64,000 nt of DNA from Alisma plantago-aquatica (lineage: Eukaryota > Streptophyta > Magnoliopsida > Alismatales > Alismataceae), in contig OY856409.1 in assembly GCA_963693085.1 (NCBI GenBank), positions 294,724,058 to 294,788,057 on the forward strand. Reading direction: 5' to 3'. Under the pieces are notes generated by a model, which was not told the origin of the DNA, did not search any database, and saw only the letters and a list, made by a program, of their open reading frames with translations. Position 1 is the first letter of the stretch; each line of letters starts with the position of its first letter. Made by a program: the position numbers and the translations under genes. Positions 1-10,315 of this stretch are shown here, piece after piece.

Positions 1-588
1 CTTAATGTCTTGGTTGTAGTTGACTTCTCCATGGAGTTTACATATGTCCTAACTGGGTGGGAGGGATCGGCTGCTGACCAATAGGTCCTACAGTCAGCGA
101 TGACCATAGGCGGGTTTAAAGTTCAGCCGAAAAAGTTTTACCTAGTTGATGCAGGGTATGCCAACATTCGGAAATTTCTTGTACCGTATCACAACACAGC
201 TTATCATATTTCTGAGTACCGAGGAAACAGACATGCCTATGCCAGCAAGAAGGAGATGTTCAACCACCACCACGCACAATTACGTAATGTTGTAGAAAGA
301 GCATTTGGGGTGCTGAAGCGGCGGTTTGCCTACCTTAAAAAGGGGGTGCCATATCCCATACATTCGTAGTACCGCCTTGTAATGGCTTGTTGTATCCTCC
401 ACAATTTCATACGCTGCCAACATGATGGCGATAGTATCATGGATGAACTCCCAGATGACATTTCAATATTTGTCGTTCCCCCTTTTGGGGTTGACCTGAG
501 TTCCCTCCAACAAACAAGTCAGGCTGATTCAAGGGAGGGCGATCATTTACATGAATCCATTTCTAATTTTCTATGGGATGCCTGTTGA
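1..588 (+). pseudogene. HARBI1-like DDE transposase, C-terminal half (copy A)
   Basis: This is the C-terminal part of the PIF/Harbinger transposase (DDE_4 type nuclease), which would cut and rejoin element ends. One frame runs from base 1 to the TGA at 586-588. It shows the second catalytic aspartate context (YLVDAGYA), then the PYHNTAYH stretch, and the glutamate helix VERAFGVLKRRF, all typical of HARBI1-like proteins. Two in-frame TAG codons break it, at 82-84 and 367-369. Copy B has sense codons at both places (CGG and CAG), so these are point mutations in copy A. The first catalytic aspartate would lie upstream of the window. Copy B is damaged at other positions (21244-22522). Confidence 0.85.
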
Positions 589-785
589 CCTATAGTTGTA
601 TTTGTAATATTCTTTGACATTATTTGATAAATCATCCACCACATAACATTGTAGCCTTTAGTTGTTTATTTTACGAACTTTTTATTGGATCCTAATAATA
701 TACATGACATAATGTTTCAGTAGGTTGTCTTGAAATGGAGAATGGAATGCCTTGATGTACATGCGGCCTTCAATGCACTGTACAT

Positions 786-1100
786 GTGTATATGGATGTC
801 ACGGACACGGCAAATGGACGATTTGAAAACAACAACCACCACAGACCGTATTTTACATGTGGTAGGGGTCTTATTTCAAATAGATCTCAGATGATATTGC
901 CCATGCAGCATGTACCACCCACAGTTGCCACACTTACTGTAGTTAGGGATGCTACGCTAACCCAACTTGCATATGCACACAACGAACACAAGCTATGGTT
1001 TGAACAATGTGACTTTGTGAGTTCGACAAGAGCAGACACCAATAGGCTCCAAAAAGATATTTCCACTCTACGAGAGAGGTGCCAATATCTTCGCCAATGA
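786..1100 (+). CDS. Coiled-coil ORF of the PIF element (copy A)
   Basis: A 104-codon ORF of unknown function lies about 200 bp downstream of the transposase stop. It is the counterpart of 22726-23091 in copy B. The C-terminal half is rich in leucine, arginine and glutamine with heptad-like spacing (residues about 80-104, RLQKDISTLRERCQYLRQ), suggesting a coiled coil. Copy A ends earlier than copy B because a CGA became TGA. The two copies differ at many amino acids, so it may be a decaying ORF. It could also be an exon of a longer gene that includes the GRF zinc finger just downstream. I recognise no domain. Confidence 0.4.
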   Translation: MYMDVTDTANGRFENNNHHRPYFTCGRGLISNRSQMILPMQHVPPTVATLTVVRDATLTQLAYAHNEHKLWFEQCDFVSSTRADTNRLQKDISTLRERCQYLRQ

Positions 1101-1273
1101 CTTCACATCACGAGCAATAACAACTCTTCAAACGAGGATGGATACAATACATCATAGATGTAGAACAACCTTTCATATTGAATTCACTTTTATGTTTGAA
1201 CAAGCAGTTAGACCTATTTGAAATCTATGTTCCGAACCCGACATTATTTTACTAATCATCAATCATGTTTTAG

Positions 1274-1832
1274 ATGTCGATGAATCCATCTGAAGTTCCG
1301 AGGTGTGATTGTGGGTTAGATGCAGCCTTGCGGCTTAACACTGAGGATGCATGGTTGTATGATTTTGGCATTCTGAGTGAAAGGTCAGGAGAAATGTATT
1401 ACATATGTCCTTCTTTTGAGGTGTGCTAGTAACTACATACATAATAGGTTGCCCTTGTGTACGGTGCACATTATTTGTCATTCACTTAAACTTGATAATA
1501 CATTTTAGGGAAAAGATTGGTGCAGATACTTCGGTTGGGCAGTCGATCTCCCCCCAAAAATTGATTCTTTCAAAGATGAGATTATGTTAATAACTGTCGA
1601 ATGAAAGTCATTGTGGGGCCAGGCAATGAACATGAAGGACTTTGTTGAAATTCATCACAACTACGATGATATATACACCCAAAAAAAGTATGAGCATGAG
1701 GTTCTCGAACGCTATGTTGCCAGTCTGGAGGAGTCTTCTTTTGGACATTCCTTCACCCACGGTGATGCTATAACATTGAATGGCATAGCTATATTTAGTT
1801 TGTCTTCTCAATTTACATTGTCTACCATTTGA
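1274..1832 (+). pseudogene. GRF-type zinc-finger protein of the PIF element, two exons (copy A)
   Basis: Exon 1 (1274-1420, 49 codons) follows an acceptor-like TTTTAG. It reads CDCG, then about 30 residues later MYYICPS. A donor GAG^GTGTGC and acceptor TTTTAG at 1507-1508 bound an 88-bp intron, phase 0. Exon 2 (from 1509) continues GKDWCRYFGWAVD. The C-x-C-G, YxCP and C-x-x-F-x-W pattern is that of GRF zinc fingers, which bind single-stranded nucleic acid in known proteins. A TGA at 1602-1604 interrupts the frame. Beyond it the same frame stays open to 1832 with a charged, possibly coiled-coil tail. Function in transposition is unknown. In copy B exon 2 is missing. Confidence 0.6.
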
Positions 1833-2047
1833 TGTTTTTAACATTAAATCTTTCTTAATTCATCTGTTGTACTACATTAATAGGCTTTTGTTATTTATCG
1901 TAATGTTGGTGTATGTTTTATGGAGGGTGTATGTTTTTTCATCGTGATGTTGCTGAATGTTAGTTAGCACCGAATATGCATATTATATTCCATTAATTGT
2001 GCCATACACCCTTACGTCTAAAATATATTACTTACAGAATCTGTAAT

Positions 2048-2320
2048 ATGGCTGGGCCTCCAATGACGCCTTATTTTATGTGGTGTACGGAGCTTGATAT
2101 GGTTCTCAGAGGTATGATGAGAAACCAATATGAGTTGGGGAGATGTGTTAATGGAGTATATACTACACAGGCTTGGATGGAGGCATGGCGTGACTTCTGA
2201 AACATAACTGGGGGGCCTTACATATCTTTGACTGAGTTGTAGATGAGATGGCAACACATAAGGAGAGAGTTCATAAGAGACAATCTTTTTATTTTGGGAG
2301 ATTTATTGCCTCCCCCGCCA
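2048..2320 (+). pseudogene. Second Myb/SANT-like domain relic in copy A
   Basis: After an acceptor-like TTACAG, a frame starts MAGPPMTPYFMWCTELDMVL and continues to a YELGRCVNGVYT stretch. This parallels residues 9-45 of ORF1 in copy B (VWSRESDVALVSAL and YDLGRCVNGHFT). It is clearly of the same Myb/SANT-like family (Myb_DNA-bind_3 type) but too divergent to be a recent copy. Stop codons follow at 2198 and about 2238, after which the frame still reads MRWQHIRREF, like the W-K-x-L-R-R-D-Y helix of ORF1. It is therefore a dead gene or exon. It may be a second DNA-binding gene of the element, or a remnant of an older related element. Confidence 0.55.
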
Positions 2321-2845
2321 TTGCTCGTGCAGTGCAACTTCATGACGACTCGTCGCATTTACCCACCTGGGGTTGTTGAATACCTTATTAACACAGATGA
2401 GTGAATCAGACAACCATGTTAGACGGCGAAATAACACATGAACTTGTAATATATTTCCACGACATTGTAGTTGTTTGTGTTTACTTCACAATATTTAGTT
2501 GCATTGTTTTGTTTGTACCATCACTTGAAAAACTTCTACTTTATTGTTATTTATTGAAGGCATACATCACGTTCTTACTTGTTTGTAGCTAAGTTTGTTT
2601 GAAGTATTTATTTGTATTCAATATTGTCACAGTTATCTTACTATTATTGATATTTTCAAATACTTCTATTTATTTATTAACTATAGATGTCATCATCGCG
2701 GTCAAAGGCAACAAAAAGTTTGAAAAATTATTGATGTCTTCGTCGATGATTCGAAAATATGTAGAAGAAAACCTTGTTTGCAAGAAACAATGTTGCGAGC
2801 CTACACGTGATGAGGGCAAAAATGGGAGCCACAAACAAGCCAAGG

Positions 2846-3060
2846 TGTTACTCTTCCTATTCACCATCTGTCGTTGTTGTTTTAGTGGCAAACAGATATA
2901 ATCAAATAGGAAACCAATTAGTTGTTGAACGAAGCCTGTCCTGTGTCATGGGACGAGTACGACGAGGCCATGAAGTTGGCCGACTAGGACGTTCCTACCT
3001 GGGATCAAAGCCTGTCCCCCACAGTGGCTGCTCACCATCTTAGATTGTGTAGTAGTGTCT
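2846..3060 (+). other. Conserved 3' stretch shared by both PIF copies
   Basis: This segment resumes homology with copy B right of the inserted retrotransposon (31,219-31,425). One frame in both copies reads ACPxSWDEYDEAMKLAD, a stop, then DVPTWDQS and TVAAHHLRL, which looks like an old C-terminal exon. The TAG is in both copies. Another frame gives the open reading 2774-3043, which is basic and arginine-rich and looks less natural. I assign no function. Confidence 0.3.
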
Positions 3061-3802
3061 ATGTCTAGGTCCAGGGCAGACCTCTCCTTTGTGTCCCTCA
3101 GTTTGTATGTTAGAGATGTATTTGCCCGAGAACCAATAAGTTATTATCTATTTTTTTTAAGTGGTATTAAGTTCTTCTAGAGACATGCTATTCTCTTTGC
3201 TACGCATGTTTGCTACCATTGAATTTAAATGCATAAATTATGCATTTTATATATCATTTTTTTGTTATTTATTATATAATACATTCTTTATGCAATTATC
3301 TTTGAATGTTATCTTTCATTTAAACAACAACAATATCAAGGTGTTACACACATTACTTGACATATCGCAATTTTCTTTGCATCCGAATTAATATTCACGT
3401 TAATTTAATGTACAATTAAAAGAGAACGAACTCATTAAAATTTAGAAAATTAGAGCATGTCCACAAAGATTAAACAATATGATTTTGAATTAGAGGCCAC
3501 AGATAGGATATATTTGCTAAGTCGCATTCCTCACTTATTTATAGGTATATAACAAGATAACAGGACAATTTCAATAATCTTTTCATTTTACATTTCTTGG
3601 ATCAAATATGTAAAATACTACCTATTTACTCATATATTATGTTTAGTTTTCCTAAGTACAAAACAGACATTCACAAAATCTACATTGATTTTTTTAAAAA
3701 AAAATTCCCTTCTGCTTAAGCGGCATCACAACTACACATTCCTTAGTTTTGTTAAAATAGTTTTACAACATCAGGACAAAATCAGTAGATACTAACTATG
3801 TT

Positions 3803-4007
3803 GCCAAACAAAAGCAGACTGAATCCAGCCTAGTAGCCAAACATAATCAGACTGCAACCAAACTCAAATCAGACCAGCTGACCAGAATTAGACTGGGATG
3901 CCAAACAGAATCAGGTTGGGTTGCCAAATAGAATCAGATTGAATCCTGACTAACCCCATCTAATCCAGTCCATACTATGAAATCCCAGTCCGTTGCCAAA
4001 TAGGGGC
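3803..4007 (+). repeat. Subterminal repeats and 3' TIR of PIF copy A
   Basis: Several copies of a GCCAAACAGAATCAGACTG-like motif, on one strand, lead into the terminal sequence GCCAAATAGGGGC. The motif core GCCAAA-AG is also the innermost part of the TIR. Such subterminal arrays often bind the transposase or its Myb-like partner. The same array is in copy B at 32,179-32,383. Confidence 0.6.
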
Positions 4008-5869
4008 TACATGATTAAGGTTACACTTGATTAATTACTATGAATTGAATGCATTAAGGCTTTATCATACAAGTGGACATTCAAACCCTAATTCTTTTCT
4101 TAAAAGAGTATATGTATAACAACTTCAAAAGATATAAAACATTTTAGATATAAATCTTAATCACATTACCACATGCTATCATTCATTGCAAATTAATGGA
4201 CCACACTAATCATCATACTATTACAAGATACCAATATCTTATCACAAGTTCTAGGGTTTTAACCCTTATTGGAACATGAAGAGGATTTCACCTCAATCAT
4301 GGCTTCAAACATGCCCAAAGGTCGTTAAGACCATCATATTATTCATGGTAAGGTTATCATAATCATTCCATGTCTTAAACAAGGCTCAAAAGATCATTAG
4401 CACATGTGTGTCCATAGATATTATCATGGCAAGGCACTATGATATTCAAATAGTATTGTATTGTGGTTTCAACACAAGAAGAGTGTAATACATTGTCACA
4501 TTAATCATTCAAGAGGTCTTATTATAACTAATCAACATCATATATTTAAATTAAGGTTAGGTATAATGAGTTACATCACGTGGGAGTTACACATCCACTT
4601 ATTATAGTGATTTAACAAATATAACTATATGATGGCAAAGGTAAGACTACAAATTAATGGTATTGAACCATCGAATTATCATCACTAGGACCCACATATA
4701 ATACCATGGGATTCATTGTAATCCATTGGATGTTGAATAATCCAATATTATTCATTGGATCATGATCATTGTTCAAGGTTATTAATTGAAGTATAGGTCT
4801 AACCATTAGATCAATTGAACCAAGGAACCACTGATTTAAGGTTTAGTCAAATCTACAATTACATTCTTAACTCATCATATATGGTGATGACCTGATCCAC
4901 CATTAATTGTGAACATTAGGTCACCATTGGTTATTAAATCAGTAATACATTCATTTAACACCATCAAATATTAAGCTAATGTCATCGTGGATTGATAACA
5001 TCATTAGAATACTTAGTGGATGGTAATTAAACTTGTAATTGAGCCAAAACCTGACCTAAGGGGGTGACCATAGGTTGTCACCATAAAATTTGACACCCTT
5101 GATCATGAACATTAGTTGCCAAGATAACATCACCATTGGTTGTTGAATGGTATGACCATCGGTTGTGTGACAGGGAAGGAAATAACTTGAAAACCCTAAT
5201 TTGAACCATCGATTGTTTTGTACTTAGAACCATAGGTTGTTGCTATCAACCTGTAGCAGATCATATTATACCTTAGAAAGGTCGTACACATGTTTACAAG
5301 TTCATATAGAACTAGAATAGAACAGGGAACACCATAAAAAAATCATAACCCTAAACAAGCATGGTTTCTTTATGCTTGGATCATCATATTAAAGCATAAA
5401 CATGAACTAAAAAGGTCCTAGCAAGTAATATAAGTGAAGAATGTTATATAACTCACCTCTATAGAGTAGGTCAGATCCCAAAAAGAAAGAATCTCGAGAA
5501 AATAAGACAAAAAATCCCTAGATTCAGATCTGAACTTGGCCAAATAGGCACTTCTCTCCACAAAGAAGCAAAACCCTAGAAAAAGAAACAAGAAGGATAG
5601 ATTTTTGAGTTCGAGAGCCACTTTCACCATGGAACAACAAGGTTCCGACCTAGAGAAATATAGCAGGAAGAAGAGCAAAGAAATAAATGGAGGAAATAAG
5701 GTAATACTTACACTTTTAGGTCAAGATCTGTAGGAAGAAGCTTTAGGAACCCCTAAAGGAAGTCAATTGCAACCCTAGATTCTTTTTCCAATAAGATCCC
5801 CACTTTCTTCTTCCTTGGATAGGAAATTCACAACAACACTATTCCATGCATGGCTACTTAGTAGTTTAG
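4008..5869 (-). other. Non-coding, old antisense LTR-like sequence (block A)
   Basis: There is no convincing gene. The stretch around 5,600-5,860 (a GTTCCGACCTAGA segment, then GCTTTAGGAACCC and splice-like GGTAA) resembles positions 57,130-57,320 inside the antisense chromovirus LTR, in the same orientation. It is probably an old fragment of a related LTR. Between 4,900 and 5,250 the motif ACCAT-GGTTGT recurs several times. The antisense frame 5418-5678 is phenylalanine-rich and looks like a chance ORF. Confidence 0.35.
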
Positions 5870-6660
5870 GGAAGTTCTATATCACTGACTTGATTGTTTG
5901 GTTTGATATTTGAAATGAATGATTCAAAATTTCATGTTTTGACCCCAAACCTAGGTGATATTTGCAATAGCCCAAACGTCCCACACCTACATTAATTGCT
6001 AGAAACCCTAATTTCTCCCTTACTTAGCTAGTGATTTATTAGTTAGCTTCTTTACTTTCCTAATAAGTTATTAACCTTGTTCATGGTAGCTAGATCTTGC
6101 TAGACTGGTTAGATTTGGTTTGTGATTTCTTGTCCTTGCCTTAGCTAGTCATTTTGTATTCTAGTCCTTTTCTCACTATTTTTCCTAAACTTTTAGTGTG
6201 GTATCCCTCTTTCCTAGTTAATCTAGTTTCCGTATATAGTTAATAGTTAGGATTTCTTTCTTAGATTATTCGCTGGTGTTATCTTTTTCTTGATTGCCTT
6301 AGCATAGTTGCTCCTTTCTTTTTTGGTTTCCTTGCTATGCAAATTAGGCATCACCTATCTAGGGTTAAAGTAGGTTTTCTTGTTTCCTTTTATTAATTGC
6401 ATGCTTACGCTAGTGCAACTCACAAAACCAAGATTAAACCCTTTAACCCTAGACTCAAACATTAGGAGCCTAGCTTTAACAAACTAAGTTCTAGTGCCCC
6501 CTCTCTCCATTGGGTCTGACACCAAGTTTCCATTATCTGTACTACTACCAATCCCATGCACTTGTAGATTTGATTAGGAGTGTGTCCAAAATGGGTTTTA
6601 TATATCAAAAGACCAAGTTAGTGACAAAGGCGTGTCTAGACACTTCAATTGTCTAGGGGT
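5870..6660 (+). repeat. LTR-like fragment related to the LTR end at 12,838
   Basis: This region aligns by eye with about 12,050-12,790. Shared landmarks include CTTGATTGTTTGGTTT, TTAATTGCTAGAAAC, TTGTTCATGGTAG, CACAAAAC or CACAAGAC with AAACCCT, and CCCCTCTCTCC. It is thus a diverged relative of the Athila/Tat-like LTR. No primer site follows it, and its start is not defined. Confidence 0.5.
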
Positions 6661-6899
6661 ACCCATGAATGAATCAATGACCAAAAGGGGACTTATTGAT
6701 AGTCATAGAGAAGTGACAAGATTTAATGCATCTATGGATGCAATTAAAACTCCTATGAATAAAACCTAAGTCAACGGATATATTGGATGGTAAATTTTCT
6801 AGTTTATATTGTTTTAGGCCTTCCCAAAGTCTATTTTAAGAGTTAAAAAAGAGATGCCCTTATTTTGACATGTGTTGATAAACATATTGTCAATGTGTA

Positions 6900-9800
6900 A
6901 GATATTGAACCCTTCTATCTCCAATAAAAGAAAATTGTTCTAGTTCAACCAAATTATCAATGTGAGGTGTAAGATGGTTGTTGAGGCTCATAGAAATGAT
7001 CTTTTAGGATGAATTAATGAGAATAATTGGTTTGAATTGGTTGATGTTTGAGGGGTTTCTCGTTTTCTATCAGAACATTATGAGTATTCTTGAGGATTTC
7101 AATTTGTGGCATGATGTCGTCATTATGTTCAATACAATCAAGTAATCTAGGGAGATTGTGTTTTAATTTCTCCCATAATAATTGGTACAAGGCCGTATTG
7201 ATTCTGGTGGGATTTAGGAATTTTTCATGGCTTGCAGGGGTGACAGATTTTTGGTATAGAGAAAGGAGAAAGTAGGGAATTTGGATCTACCACTTTATAG
7301 AGGGAATAGGATATCTCAATTGAATAAGAAGAGACTAGAGACGTTGTGCCTTTTATTGAATAAATCAAAAAAGTATTTTGTAATGTGTAAGATAATAATA
7401 TGTTTGTTAGAGGTGATAATATTATTCGAAGAGATATTGTAGATGTAGGAGTTGTGCTTCCTACTATTGCAAGTATATGCGGGAAAAAGTAGTATTCATG
7501 TCCCCCTCTTTAATCTAGTGAGTTTGGAATCTCATTTTTAATGAATTTGTTGGTGAAGAAGGATCTCTGAAAGCTCCATGCTCTTATAAACAATTGTCAT
7601 GGGATCAAATTTAGAGTTGGGGTCCAAGGAGAGGGGATCATTGTTCAAGTAGTGAACTTTATTATGAATGTTACCAAAAGTAAAAACATCCTAGTGATAG
7701 GATTAACCCCAAGACTTTTGAAAATTTTGCATAACAAGAAGCCATGATCAAAGTCTTGTCTGAAAAACCTTCTAGAAAATGTCAACAAGAGTTGGGAAAC
7801 TGTGGTGTAGCTCCATAATATTTCAAAGGTGAGCACCATATGCCTATGAAGGTTCAAAGTTGAATTTCATGAAAATGGGAAAATGATCTGAGATGATAGC
7901 AGGGATCATCCATATTAGTGAGAGGATAAATTGAATCCCAAGCTCACCAAACTAAGAATATGTAAACATTAGACCACAATTGACCATTTTGCTCAGTGGA
8001 AATAGTATTATTTGTTGAGATGTCAACTAAAGATGAGAATTTTTGTGGTCATCAAACACGTAATTATTTGAGAGCAAATATGATTTGTGGTAATATGAGG
8101 GTTATGTTTAAAGTTAAATCTAATCAGTTTGAGATAGTCACCAATGACTCAAGCAAGGTTATTACAAACACCATCAATGAAATTGATTTCTTACATGAAC
8201 AATTCATTTTTATGTCTACCTTCCCCGTAGATGGTAGTGAAGATCTATTCATTGTTTTCTCTGGTGTTTTGTAGAAGTAAAGATATGGAGTATTTCCTAT
8301 GATTGGTGGAGAAATGAGTGAGAAGTTTTGGGTTCTAGTTGACAAGAATCCTACCACTCATACCATTACAGCTTTTGAACCAAATTGGTAACAAAATTAC
8401 CATTGATAGATTGAAGATAAAAGTTTTACAGCTCCATATGGTTTCTTGCATAGTGATAAGTTGAATCCTATTTATCTAATAAAGTGTATGAACATATTCC
8501 TACATTTGTAGAAGAATACTTTGCATACACTCCAATATTGAAGAATCATGAACAAGTGTAGGTAAACAAAACCAACCAATCAAAAAAATCACAGTACACG
8601 TTCTTTAACATTTTTGATGGATAAACCCGTGGGTGCGATTGTATTTGACCCCATATCATTGTCCATATTCATGAGGGACATATTAGCCTTAAGGTAGTTA
8701 TTGGAATAATTACCAAATTCTAAGCAAATATATAGAATTCTTCACCATTTTACCATGACACAAAATTACCAATGGGATCACAATCATATTTTCCCTTCAT
8801 AACAAGTTAAATGAATAGATAGAAATCAAAGAATCTAAAAGATAAGATGAAGCATAGTTACCTAGAGGTAGCATAACCAATATATTGCCACTGATATGTT
8901 TATTGAGAGGAGATCCATTTAAGATGTTGCTTCTAGGAATAGAGATAGCATCTTCCTACATACTTTTAGGTCCTACAACAGAGGCTTTGACCCCAATAAG
9001 TGTGATAACCCTAGATGTAATCATATCAATCATGAGATCAACATAATTTTATTTCTAGTTATTTGAAGGAAAACTTTCAGGATGATGTTGGAAGGGACCC
9101 GATACAGTGTTCTTGGGCTAGTTGATGTTGTTATTAGAATAATCAAGGATGTGAATGGAACTATGATTGGAGTTATTGGACATGTTGGTTAATATCATCC
9201 CTTTGTTCTAAAATTTAAAATTTGCCTAGTTACTTTGTGGTCCAGAATAGTAGTTGTTGTGGAGGTTATGTATTTGTTTTTCTGTGAGAAGTTGGAATAA
9301 TTTGTAACCCAGACGTTACCTTTGGTGGAAGGGGTGTGAGTATCACTAGGTTTTGGGTCAGGTTTTTGCTAAATATTTGGATTTTTGTTGGGTACAGGCC
9401 GAAATGTAGGTGTTTAGAAAATTTATCAAAGACTGAAAGGATCTCATACCGTTCTTCAGTAAATATGTGAATAGAATGCATTTATCTTCCTACCTCAATA
9501 TTTAGTTTGTTCTAAAGTTGGTTGAACTTAGAAACCATGATTAGATAAAAAGATTTAAATAATCAGTGGACTAAAGAGTGTGTTGGTGTATATATTGCAA
9601 TTTACAAACCATGGCAGAGGTTATACCATAGGAAGTGTTGATATCCCATAAGTATGGGGCAAAATGAAAATCTATCTAGTGGCACAATCAGTAGTGTTTC
9701 TAGCCAACATCTAGTCCATATGGTCAGGGTTGGTTGGATGAAGCAAGTTTCACCATTGAGGATACCAAAAGGAAGACCATGGAGGTGTTGTATCAAGATA

Positions 9801-10290
9801 CATTCAGTCATAATACATGGAAATTGATTTCTTGAGATGATGTTAGGACCTAAAATTGACAACCCTAGAAAAAATCCCCAAAGATCTAGTAACATCAATG
9901 GTGTTAAAGGTAACATAATCTTTGTCTGAGTGGATACTTACCAAGATACTTCTATTGTGTAGAAGTCTACCAAGATGCATGTCATTAACTTATAAATATA
10001 TGGCTAAAGCTCCCCTAAGGAAGTATGCTCAGACCTAATGGGATGAGTGACATGTGAAATTGAGGAAGAGAAGGGTGAAGAAAGATTCGGGCATTATGAT
10101 GGTGTTGTCAGAAACCAACTGTACAGTCCATCTATCAAGGCTTAGGATTTTGAAAGTATCCTCTCTTCTTATGTGACAAAGAAGGATAGTAATGAGAGTT
10201 CTAAGAGGAAAAATGCCTCTTAGACAAAATGTTTTGAGGAATAACTATTCTAGAATGTTTCCCTTCAAATAGAAGACTAAAGCAATCAAA
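6900..10290 (-). pseudogene. Decayed antisense L1-like LINE (block A)
   Basis: On the minus strand, frames with many stops and shifts follow the order of a plant L1. At about 10,190-9,600 there is a DUF4283-like ORF1 region (a SIHSDKDYVTFN stretch, then HGLPFGILNGET, recalling the V-W-x-x-x-H-G-L-P pattern). At about 7,915-7,860 the residues PAIISDHFPIFMKF match the SDHxP motif at the end of the LINE endonuclease. At about 7,700-7,380 a stretch FGNIHNKVHYL, then LHQQIH and an RLKRGT block, resembles the linker before reverse transcriptase (KEVFGNI, WLKEGDxNTKFFH). I did not see the catalytic YADD, so RT is lost or unrecognisable. No frame is intact. The duplicate is at 35,280-38,665. Confidence 0.5.
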
Positions 10291-10315
10291 ACAACATGTT
10301 TGGTTAAGGGGTAAA

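Larger units (their letters stand above)
1..4007 (+). mobile_element. PIF/Harbinger DNA transposon, copy A (3' part)
   Basis: This is the 3' portion of a DNA transposon; its 5' end lies outside the window. It carries the transposase C-terminal half (1-588), a coiled-coil ORF (786-1100), a spliced GRF zinc-finger gene (1274-1832) and a Myb/SANT-like relic (about 2048). It ends at 4,007 in a terminal inverted repeat whose reverse complement starts GCCCCTATTTGG. That matches the 5' end of copy B at 15,865 (GCCCCTGTTTGG and the following bases, about 21 of 24 by eye). Copy A keeps 1,464-2,845, which copy B lost where a retrotransposon inserted. The 3 bases after the TIR are TAC. The missing left end prevents a target-site check. 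Confidence 0.8.

Noticed and set aside
5418..5678. Phenylalanine-rich minus-strand ORF, also at 33794-34054
   Set aside because: Low complexity within LTR-like DNA, matched in block B only through the duplication.
7996..8274. Plus-strand ORF identical in layout in both blocks (also 36373-36651)
   Set aside because: Its conservation follows from the recent duplication. It lies opposite the LINE relic and has no recognised domain.
9602..9916. Minus-strand ORF considered as a possible endogenous plant virus fragment
   Set aside because: Neighbouring frames and the downstream endonuclease-like SDHFP motif fit an L1 ORF1 and ORF2 order better. No viral motif was seen.
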